From: CAUZIZ01 sp965219005
Lineage (GTDB): Bacteria > Acidobacteriota > UBA6911 > RPQK01 > JAJDTT01
Reading direction: 5' to 3'
NCBI GenBank assembly: GCA_965219005.1
Contig: CBDCMS010000002.1
Coordinates: 496,001-560,000, forward strand
Length of the DNA stretch: 64,000 bases
How positions within the stretch are numbered: the stretch's first letter is position 1; every line of letters starts with the position of its first letter. Positions 18,260-24,797 of this stretch are shown here, one piece after another. The notes beneath the pieces were generated by a model. The model ran no database searches and was not told the origin of the DNA. It was given only the letters and a program-made list of their open reading frames with translations. The position numbers and the translations under genes are program-made.

Positions 18260-18624
18260 TTCATCCGCTCGAACAAGAGCGGCTCCTCGAGAGTTCCATA
18301 GGTTCGATAGATAACGATCAACAGGGCAAGCGCGACACCCACAATCGCCACGCCCACGACGATGGCTGTCAGCATGAGCGTGTGGGGAAGTGGATTGATG
18401 TAGAGGCCTGGATCACCGGCTCCAAGAGCTTCATCGTAAATGGGGACAGTTGCATCTGATTTGAAAGCACTCACAATGAAGAACAAGATGATCGCCGATT
18501 GAAAGATCGTCATCCCGACTACTTTCTTCATCAGGTTGCGCTTCCCCAGCATCCCCCAAAGACCGATCACCAGCAGGGTAAGAACGACCCAGTAGGGATA
18601 GTGCTCCTGAATAACTTCGATCAC
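18256..18624 (-). CDS. mrpC: Mrp-type antiporter subunit C (NuoK-like)
   Basis: 122 residues with three membrane helices: WVVLTLLVIGLWGML, MTIFQSAIILFFIVSAF and LMLTAIVVGVAIVGVALALLI. The NuoK-type helix with DPLPHTLMLTAIVVG (here INPLPHTLMLTAIVVG) identifies MrpC. It overlaps the subunits on both sides by four bases. Confidence 0.9.
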   Translation of the reverse strand: MIEVIQEHYPYWVVLTLLVIGLWGMLGKRNLMKKVVGMTIFQSAIILFFIVSAFKSDATVPIYDEALGAGDPGLYINPLPHTLMLTAIVVGVAIVGVALALLIVIYRTYGTLEEPLLFERMK

Positions 18625-19064
18625 TGACTGTCCTCTCTGCGGAAGGGAGCACTCAGGTTGTCGAAGATAGAGATGAGCGTCGCCATGACCGCCAGTCCGA
18701 TCGCCACTTCCACGATCAAGATGGCGAGTGAGCGCATCTCAGCGGGTTCCAGCCGCAGAAACGGGGCGTGCTGGTAGTCCAAGAAGTTTCCTCCGCCAAT
18801 CATGAGCAGTCCGACACCGAGGAAAGCCATCGCGCCCAGGGGTCCCAACATCATCCCCAGGTCTGTGCGAAAGTTCCTCTGACTCTCTTCCCGTCCGCTG
18901 GTCAGACGCAAAAGGAGAATACTGGCAGCCAGCAGCGCTCCACCCTGAAAACCGCCGCCGGGACTGTAGTGACCATGGAAGATGACGTAAAAGGCAAAGA
19001 CCTGAATCAGCGGCGCCACGAGGCGGCTGACAAGAACCACGATCAAACTGAGAGAACCCCGCAT
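18621..19064 (-). CDS. mrpB: Mrp-type antiporter subunit B (MnhB domain)
   Basis: 147 residues from ATG 19064, chosen over an ATG at 19097 because it sits two bases after the previous stop and follows GGAGGA. Four helices are visible, with the MnhB signature FAFYVIFHGHYSPGGGFQGGALLAA. The segment FLDYQHAPFLRLEPAEMRSLAILIVEVAIGLAVM follows. This corresponds to the conserved MrpB body. It overlaps mrpC by four bases. Confidence 0.9.
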   Translation of the reverse strand: MRGSLSLIVVLVSRLVAPLIQVFAFYVIFHGHYSPGGGFQGGALLAASILLLRLTSGREESQRNFRTDLGMMLGPLGAMAFLGVGLLMIGGGNFLDYQHAPFLRLEPAEMRSLAILIVEVAIGLAVMATLISIFDNLSAPFRREDSQ

Positions 19065-19066
19065 GC

Positions 19067-19360
19067 CTAGGAAGTCCTCCCCAGAATCAACAGGCAAGCG
19101 ATTCCCGCCGTGAGCACCACCAGTGTCTCTCCCAGGGTGTCGAAGCCGCGATAGTCCGCCAAGATCACCGTGACAAAGTTGGGTGTGGCTGCGTCAGAAT
19201 AGGCCTTCCGAATATAGTGGGACCCGGCCACCGGAGTTCCGGCAGCACTCTGCTCTCGATGAAGAGGGGCATCGCTCTCACCTCGGCCAGGAAGCCCCAA
19301 AGACGCGTAGACCAGAAGCCCCGCGAAGCTGGCTATGACGAGATAAGTGAAGACCTTCAA
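19067..19360 (-). CDS. MbhE-like subunit (MrpA C-terminal piece as separate protein)
   Basis: 97 residues. An N-terminal helix (YLVIASFAGLLVYASLG) is followed by GSHYIRKAYSDAATPNFVTV and LADYRGFDTLGETLVVLTAG, the signature of the MbhE / MrpA-C-terminal family. In canonical Mrp complexes this is fused to the end of MrpA or MrpB; here it is independent. It overlaps the MbhD-like gene by four bases. Confidence 0.85.
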   Translation of the reverse strand: MKVFTYLVIASFAGLLVYASLGLPGRGESDAPLHREQSAAGTPVAGSHYIRKAYSDAATPNFVTVILADYRGFDTLGETLVVLTAGIACLLILGRTS

Positions 19361-19602
19361 TCGATGCTCTTTCGTACGGTTTGAAGAATTGCCGTCACCA
19401 GAAAAACACCCACCACACCCGCCCCTACCACCGCCTCAGTGAAGGCGACATCCACGGCTCCCATGGATGCAAACAAGAGCGCGACCGTAAAACTAAAAGT
19501 GGTCAGGGCCCCCACCGCCGCCAGTAGGCCCTTCACCTGCAGTGCCATCATCGCGGTGCTGATTAGAAAGAGATAAAGCATCCATTCGATGATTGGATTC
19601 AT
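19357..19602 (-). CDS. MbhD-like subunit (DUF4040; MrpA piece as separate protein)
   Basis: 81 residues from ATG 19602 (MNPIIEWMLYLFLISTAMMA), which overlaps the mrpG stop by four bases. Three short helices and the motif AALLFASMGAVDVAFTEAVVG-like (read: LLFASMGAVDVAFTEAVVGA) match DUF4040/MbhD, equivalent to a segment near the C-terminus of full-length MrpA. It confirms that MrpA is split in this operon. Confidence 0.85.
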   Translation of the reverse strand: MNPIIEWMLYLFLISTAMMALQVKGLLAAVGALTTFSFTVALLFASMGAVDVAFTEAVVGAGVVGVFLVTAILQTVRKSID

Positions 19603-19937
19603 TTGGGATCTGCCTCCGCAGAGTTGGGCGCCGGACCCGGAAACCACGGTTTCAGACCCAGCCGCATGGCAGCTCGTGCCAGCGCGTGAACCGGAACTGG
19701 ATTCGTCAAACCGATGAAAAACACCGCCATCAACAACTTCGCAGAGGTCAACGTCAATCCATCGTAAATCGCTATTCCAGCCAGCAGGATCATGATCCCG
19801 AGCGTGTCCGCCTTGCCGGAGGCATGCGCTCGACAGTAGAAATCCGGTAGGCGCAGGATTCCAAGGCTGCCTGTAAACATCAGCACGAGTCCCGATACGA
19901 TGAGCACTATTGCGAGAAGACCTTGAATCTCAGCCAT
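19599..19937 (-). CDS. mrpG: Mrp-type antiporter subunit G
   Basis: 112 residues, three helices. Key segment: LGILRLPDFYCRAHASGKADTLG, the MrpG signature (G-x-x-R-x-P-D-x-x-x-R-x-H-A-x-x-K-x-D-T-L-G). The second half, LLMAVFFIGLTNPVPVHALARAAMRLG, closes the domain. It overlaps mrpF by eight bases and the MbhD-like gene by four. Confidence 0.92.
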   Translation of the reverse strand: MAEIQGLLAIVLIVSGLVLMFTGSLGILRLPDFYCRAHASGKADTLGIMILLAGIAIYDGLTLTSAKLLMAVFFIGLTNPVPVHALARAAMRLGLKPWFPGPAPNSAEADPK

Positions 19938-20202
19938 TGATGCTGGTTTTGAGATCGAAATACCTGGCGACCGCGACCCCCCCGATGAAATTGAGGATCG
20001 CGTAAGCCAGGGCGATGTCCACGAACATGTCTAAGCGCCCGAAGGAAATCCCAAAGAAGCAGATCAATCCAATCGTCTTGCTTCCGACAGTGCTGATCGC
20101 CAACAGACGGTCGAATACAGTGGGCCCTCGGAGCACCCGAAACAGCGGCAACGATATGATGACCACCAGAAACACTGTGGCTGTGATGAAGAAGTTTTCC
20201 AT
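19930..20202 (-). CDS. mrpF: Mrp-type antiporter subunit F
   Basis: 90 residues, three helices, with the MrpF signature RGPTVFDRLLAISTVGSKTI and DIALAYAILNFIGGVAVARYF. It is second in the operon, 19 bases after mrpE. MrpE, F and G together form the accessory part of the antiporter complex. Confidence 0.92.
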   Translation of the reverse strand: MENFFITATVFLVVIISLPLFRVLRGPTVFDRLLAISTVGSKTIGLICFFGISFGRLDMFVDIALAYAILNFIGGVAVARYFDLKTSING

Positions 20203-20221
20203 GAGGCTTCGTTCAGGAGTC

Positions 20222-20812
20222 CTACGACTCAGGTATGCCAGCTCTTCCGCCCAGGCTCCCTACTGTTTGAGTGGTCCGCGCGTCGAAGACCATATTTTCG
20301 AGATCGCCCGTGAACAGACTGGCGACCCTTGCTTGCATGGTCCCGTTCAAGAGCCCGGCAGCCAACGGATAAGTCAGTGCGTGGACGACAAACTCTTGCT
20401 GCTCGATATTGATCGTCAACGTCCCGGGAGTGAGGGTGATCGAATTGCCAAGAATCACCTTGGCAACGTCATTCGGTTGTGCACTCTTGAAGCTGACCAG
20501 ATGCGGATTGAGCGGCATTCGTGGAGCCAAAACGACCCTTACGACATGCAGCGCCGACAAGACCATTTCCTTGATCAACCAGGGCAGGTATAGAAGTACC
20601 CGACCCAAGTGCATCGATCGCAGTAGCTGAGGCGAACCGGTCCGACGGCGATTCATAACGAGTATCAGGATCACCGAACCCACCCCCAGCAAGATGTGAA
20701 ACGGATCGTAGTGGCCGCTCAAGAAAAGCCAAAGCAGCATCAGGGCAGCTGCCTTCAGGGCTGTGCTTGGCCACCAGGCGTAGCGAGATAGACTGGGAGA
20801 TTCGTCTCTCAT
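20222..20812 (-). CDS. mrpE: Mrp-type antiporter subunit E
   Basis: 196 residues and the first gene of the ten-gene minus-strand operon. N-terminal helices (ALKAAALMLLWLFLSG, HILLGVGSVILILVM) are followed by LPWLIKEMVLSALHVVRVVL. The conserved soluble part contains ILGNSITLTPGTLTINIE, the MrpE hallmark. The ribosome site is weak (GAAGG). The promoter must lie in 20813-21000; no clear -35/-10 pair could be picked. Confidence 0.9.
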   Translation of the reverse strand: MRDESPSLSRYAWWPSTALKAAALMLLWLFLSGHYDPFHILLGVGSVILILVMNRRRTGSPQLLRSMHLGRVLLYLPWLIKEMVLSALHVVRVVLAPRMPLNPHLVSFKSAQPNDVAKVILGNSITLTPGTLTINIEQQEFVVHALTYPLAAGLLNGTMQARVASLFTGDLENMVFDARTTQTVGSLGGRAGIPES

Positions 20813-21755
20813 AAACCTTCACCAAAGACGTTGGGAGCACGCATTTTGCGTGCCACCCCAGGTTGCCGCAGTAGGTCAATAGATACCTCCTCCAGCAACC
20901 CACTCGGAGTGGAGAAAACCCGATTATCCACACTGAGTCTGTCGTTTTGTGAGTTATTCTTGACGCTTCGAGTCCGCCGCCGCTGACGGTTCTAGCCGAA
21001 GTTTCTCATGCCCGATCGTAGTGAAACAGCGGGATTCAAGGCCAGATTGTTCTCGATTTCGGAGGTGGATAGTTCTTCGATTTACCCAGGTGCTGGGACC
21101 CGTCTCCTCACTGCTTACGACGGTTGGGAAGGTAGTTTCTTTACCGTAGCCGGGTCTTCCGCCGGGCCCGCCGGCTCCGACTCTATCAAGCGCCTTCTCC
21201 TTGCCTGGAGTCGAATTGATCGAAACGGGACAAAGCTCCCGTCTCCATAAGGCCTAAGCTAGTACGGACCCTACCCGTCACTCTTCCGCGGCTGTCCTTC
21301 TATTCTGAATTCCGTCGTTTCTGCACCGGCTCCCGGTCCTGTCCAACGGGCAGCCGCAGTCCTCTCTGATCTCAGTCGGGCTCACCAGATTGCGATCCAT
21401 TTCCGATGCGAGTCGCACCAATACGTTCTTCGAGTATGTACCTCTGGCCCCAATGCGCTTGGGTCACGAACGCCCCGTACCACTATCACGTTTTCCAGCT
21501 GCCTACTTCTCGTGGGAGGAGAAGGGGTGGGAGGAGAAGGGGACAGACTGTTTTACTGGCTTGGAAGTTTGGTCAAAAAGCAGACCAAACGGAACGAGCC
21601 CAACACCTGGCTTTCCCGGATTCAGAAGAGCCAGGAAGGCGCCACCTGGGCTCGGTTGGGGCGAAAAGTTCGTAGATATCTAGAGGCAAACGTTATTGGG
21701 AGGGAACCGTGCTTTCACAGGGACTCGGTCGCGAAACTCGAATGGAGGAATGAAC
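20813..21755. other. Long non-coding gap before the RAYT gene
   Basis: About 940 bases without a supportable gene. It should contain the antiporter operon promoter (left end) and one REP-like unit at 21536-21554. Short frames at 21008-21250 and 21390-21683 have no start signal or domain pattern. Confidence 0.5.
21536..21554 (-). repeat. REP-like unit upstream of RAYT gene
   Basis: GAAGGGGACAGACTGTTTT, reverse orientation of the AACAGTCTGTCCC family, 200 bases before the transposase start. It is preceded by a local GGGAGGAGAAGGGG duplication. Confidence 0.8.
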
Positions 21756-22685
21756 ATGCCCAGAACCGCTCGTCACAAAAGCTCCGAAGCCGCCAGCTAT
21801 CATCTCATGACTCGCGTTGCCGGCTCACCGCGGTTCTTTCCCCTTCAGTCGCCGCTCGCCCGAGGCAAGCTCACCGAAACAATACGCTTTTACGTCAGCG
21901 CCTACCGTTGCCGAATGTTTGCCTTCGAGATCCTCGACAACCACTACCATCTGATCGTCCATTTCGAGAAATTCCGAGATCTGACTCCCCTCCAACTCGA
22001 ACAAGCAGCGGCTAGCCTGTACGGAAAGCGTTGGAAGACCAAGACCACGAACTGGGACCGTCGCCGGTGGCGGTCCCTCAACCAACGATTATTCGATGTC
22101 TCGGCCCTGATGCAGCACCTCAACGGAGAGTACGCCAAGTGGTTCAACCGAGAGCATGGTCGCCGAGGTCATTTGTGGGGCGGTCGGTTCAAGAATCCCC
22201 AGTTGACGGATCTTTATGCCACTCAGGAATGTCTACTCTATGTCGAGCTCAATGCTCTCCGAGCGGGACTTGTGACACGACCCGAGCAGTGGGAGGCGGG
22301 ATCCGCACACTGGCGCGCGAAGGGCCAAGGAGACTCCTTTTTGGCTCCTTTACAGGAGCTGTTTCCCGCCACTCAGCAGCACAGCTCCTTTGAGATCTAC
22401 CGCGCCCGGCTGTACTCGCGAGGGGGGGTGACAGCTCGGGACAATCCAGCCGCCATCCTTACGGAGCTCCCTTGCCAGGAGCAAGAAGGGGGGCTTCGTC
22501 CCGGCCTTTTCCGTTCCCGAATCCGCTTCTTTACGGACGGCGTCGTCATCGGCTCCCGAGCCGCTGTTAGCGATTCCATCGATGGTTTCCGCAGACAGGG
22601 ACTCTACCGCAGGCGCAAACATCCGATTTCCCAGCTCAAAGGACAGCTCTTCACACTACGCGAGCAGCGATCACATGCCTTCTGA
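21756..22685 (+). CDS. REP-associated tyrosine transposase (RAYT, Y1/IS200-like)
   Basis: 309 residues from ATG 21756 (MPRTARHKSSEAASYHLMTR), seven bases after GGAGG; earlier in-frame starts add non-conserved residues. The HUH nuclease core is visible: IRFYVSAYRCRMFAFEILDN then HYHLIVHF (the H-x-H pair), and LLYVELNALRAGLVTRPEQW, where the Tyr preceding the N-x-x-R-A-G segment is the family's nucleophile region. FNREHGRRGHLWGGRFKNP is also typical. No left or right end of a classical IS200 is seen. REP-like units lie on both sides (21536-21554; 22885-22957), as expected for a domesticated single-copy RAYT. The C-terminal 100 residues are rich in basic and Ser residues and poorly conserved. 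Confidence 0.88.
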   Translation: MPRTARHKSSEAASYHLMTRVAGSPRFFPLQSPLARGKLTETIRFYVSAYRCRMFAFEILDNHYHLIVHFEKFRDLTPLQLEQAAASLYGKRWKTKTTNWDRRRWRSLNQRLFDVSALMQHLNGEYAKWFNREHGRRGHLWGGRFKNPQLTDLYATQECLLYVELNALRAGLVTRPEQWEAGSAHWRAKGQGDSFLAPLQELFPATQQHSSFEIYRARLYSRGGVTARDNPAAILTELPCQEQEGGLRPGLFRSRIRFFTDGVVIGSRAAVSDSIDGFRRQGLYRRRKHPISQLKGQLFTLREQRSHAF

Positions 22686-23189
22686 TTGCCTACGCGCTCA
22701 GTAGGCACCCCCTTCGAAACTGTCCCATCTCTGCCAACTCTTCAAGTCCACCTTCTTTTCTTTTGATAGGCACGTCCCTGGCTTCTACCCCGGTGGATCG
22801 AGTCGTTCCCGGTACTAGCGCCTGCAATGGGAAATGCTTTCCCCCACATGAGCCTCTAAAACATCGAGTCCTCACCACTTGGAGAAACAGTCTGTCCCTT
22901 TCCAGATCTCCCTTTCCAGATCAGAGCGCCATTTCAGCAACAGTCTGTCCCTTTCTGCGACGGGCTCCTTTCTGCGTAGGTTGCCGCCATCAATTCACCA
23001 CGGTATCCTCGCAGAGGATTCCTATTCGGGGTCTCGTTGTAACAGCGCAACAACACTAGAGCCAGCGGAATAGCTTGGCTGAGACTACAGCAGCGTTCCG
23101 AGGTAGCTATGCGACTTAGCGGATTCGAGGAGTGTCGATCAAATCTCAGGTTTGGACCATCTTGACGCCTTTGCCTAGACGGTCAAGAG
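22686..23189. other. Non-coding gap with two REP-like units
   Basis: No gene. REP-like units occupy 22885-22902 and 22939-22957; between them CCCTTTCCAGATC-type text repeats. The rest shows no recognisable signal. Confidence 0.5.
22885..22957 (+). repeat. Two REP-like units downstream of RAYT gene
   Basis: AACAGTCTGTCCCTTTCC (22885-22902) and AACAGTCTGTCCCTTTCTG (22939-22957), same orientation, opposite to the unit upstream of the transposase. Confidence 0.85.
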
Positions 23190-23669
23190 ATGATCTTGCT
23201 GCCTCGACACTTCTTTCGCTATATCCTACGTGCAGTCCAGGCAGTCGTTGGCGACAAGTCCTACGAGGCCATCTTTACGGCGGCGGGACGGGAGGGTGCG
23301 ATAGAGTTCTGCCGATCCTTTCGCCAACATCATGATTCATCTCCCCAAGAAGCGGTCGAGGGATATCTGGCCCAGGCAAGCCTTCGCGGCTGGGGCACCC
23401 TAAGCGTCCTGTCTCTGGCGAGGAATCGAGTGGAAATCCGAATCAAGGACTCGGCCCTTTCTGCCGAAGGGGATCTACCCGACGGTCATGCGATGTGGGA
23501 AGGGGTTGCTCAGGGCGTACTCATCTTCCTGCGGGCAGAATCAGGACTGTCCCATTCAGGTGTCCCCGATTCCAGCATCCTGGAAGATCAAGAAGGAGCG
23601 CAAACTTCATTGGTCCGGATCACAGCCAGTTGGCCCCCCGAGGACCATTCTTCGACTGACCCGACCTAG
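23190..23669 (+). CDS. Small cytoplasmic protein, possibly V4R-like
   Basis: 159 residues from ATG 23190; an in-frame TGA lies shortly upstream, so it cannot start much earlier. The first 120 residues have the look of a V4R (4-vinyl-reductase-like) small-molecule-binding domain: MILLPRHFFRYILRAVQAVV, YEAIFTAAGREGAIEFCRSF, EGYLAQASLRGWGTLSVLSL and an alternating strand VEIRIKDSALS. The order helix, helix, 'RGWG', strands is what supports this. The usual cysteine/histidine cluster of some V4R proteins is absent. The tail (about 130-159) is polar and unstructured. The IS1595 element begins 45 bases downstream. The assignment is tentative; it could be an unrelated protein. Confidence 0.5.
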   Translation: MILLPRHFFRYILRAVQAVVGDKSYEAIFTAAGREGAIEFCRSFRQHHDSSPQEAVEGYLAQASLRGWGTLSVLSLARNRVEIRIKDSALSAEGDLPDGHAMWEGVAQGVLIFLRAESGLSHSGVPDSSILEDQEGAQTSLVRITASWPPEDHSSTDPT

Positions 23670-23713
23670 TAGGCTGTAACACAGGGTACTAGTAGGGCTG
23701 GCGCCATTCGAGA

Positions 23714-24715
23714 ATCTGGTTATGCACTTAACTCCGGAAAAAGTCACCACCACCTAGTAAAAAAGGTGAGAGACAGGAGGTGAGTGGATGTACGAAAAGA
23801 TGAATTTGTTGGAGTTTCAAGAGCGTTTTGCCACAGAAGAAGCTTGTCTGAGTTACCTGATGCAGAAACGCTGGCCGGAAGGATTTGTCTGTCCCCGTTG
23901 TGGGGGTCAAGGAGGCTACTGGTTGCAGCACCGGCGATTGATGGAGTGTCGCCAATGCCGGTATCAGGCTTCTTCCACCGCCGGGACGATTTTCCACAAG
24001 ACGCGGGTGCCCCTGAGATATTGGTTTTGGACCATCTTCTTGATGAGCCGTTGCAAAGCGGGCTACTCGATGAAGGGACTGCAGAAGCTGCTGGGAATCG
24101 GAAGCTATCGGACGGTCTGGATGATGGGACATAAGATCCGACAAGCCATGGCCAAACGTAATGACTGCTACCAATTAAGTCACCTGGTGGAGCTGGATGA
24201 CTCTTTCTTTGGAGGCCGACGACGAGGGAGAAATCGTCGGGGTCGCAAGCGAGGACGAGGGACCGAAGGCAAGGCCAAAGTTCTGGCCGCGGTGGAGATA
24301 ACGAAAGCCGGGGGGCCGAGGTTTCTAAGTCTGGATGTGGTCGATGACATAACCAGCGACAATGTGAAGCGGGTCGCCTGGGCGAGGATCGACCCCGGAG
24401 CTCAGATCCGAAGCGACGCCTATCACGCGTTTGTCGGTTTAGCTCAAGCCGGCTACCAGCATGAACGCGTCCGGCTCGAGTGGGTGGGGATGGGTTTTGA
24501 ACAGTTCCCATGGGTTCACACCCTCATTTCCAACTGCAAGACTCAGCTCCAAGGGACTCAGAAAGCGGTCAGCCTCAAGCACCTTCAACGTTACCTGGCT
24601 GAGTTTTGTTACCGTTTCAATCGTCGTTTCTGGGAATCCGAGCTCTTCGACCGTCTCCTGACAGCCTGTTCGCTCTATCCCACCGTCACCTATCCGGAGT
24701 TAAGTGCATAACCAG
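23714..24715 (+). mobile_element. IS1595-family insertion sequence, copy 1 (1002 bp)
   Basis: The terminal inverted repeats read CTGGTTATGCACTTAACTCC at the left and the exact complement at the right. The 8-bp direct repeat ATTCGAGA flanks it (23706-23713 and 24716-24723). One transposase gene fills the element. Sequence identity with copy 2 at 61439-62440 is complete except for one base seen (A at 23752, T at 61477). It sits in a dispersed repeat whose intact copy lies at 38571-38603. Confidence 0.93.
23788..24711 (+). CDS. IS1595-family transposase (ISXO2-like), copy 1
   Basis: 307 residues; ATG preceded by ACAGGAGGTGAGTGG. An N-terminal zinc ribbon (FVCPRCGGQGGYW ... MECRQCRYQAS, about residues 30-60) is followed by a short helical part (RVPLRYWFWTIFLMSR). 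The ISXO2-type catalytic core follows: LVELDDSFFGGRRRGRNRRG with the first acidic residue, IRSDAYHAFVGLAQAG with the second, and WVHTLISNCKTQLQGTQKAV with the C-terminal Asn/His region. The last four codons lie inside the right inverted repeat. The reading is complete, so the element may still be active. Confidence 0.95.
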   Translation: MYEKMNLLEFQERFATEEACLSYLMQKRWPEGFVCPRCGGQGGYWLQHRRLMECRQCRYQASSTAGTIFHKTRVPLRYWFWTIFLMSRCKAGYSMKGLQKLLGIGSYRTVWMMGHKIRQAMAKRNDCYQLSHLVELDDSFFGGRRRGRNRRGRKRGRGTEGKAKVLAAVEITKAGGPRFLSLDVVDDITSDNVKRVAWARIDPGAQIRSDAYHAFVGLAQAGYQHERVRLEWVGMGFEQFPWVHTLISNCKTQLQGTQKAVSLKHLQRYLAEFCYRFNRRFWESELFDRLLTACSLYPTVTYPELSA

Positions 24716-24797
24716 ATTCGAGAAAGAAACTTCGGTCCTGGGGAAGTGGCGACAACCCAGGAAACTCCGAGCTCCTACCAAAATAAAAACTTCAGGT

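Noticed and set aside
21008..21683. Two frames of 80-97 codons before the RAYT gene
   Set aside because: No ribosome site, no domain pattern, and the second overlaps a REP-like unit.
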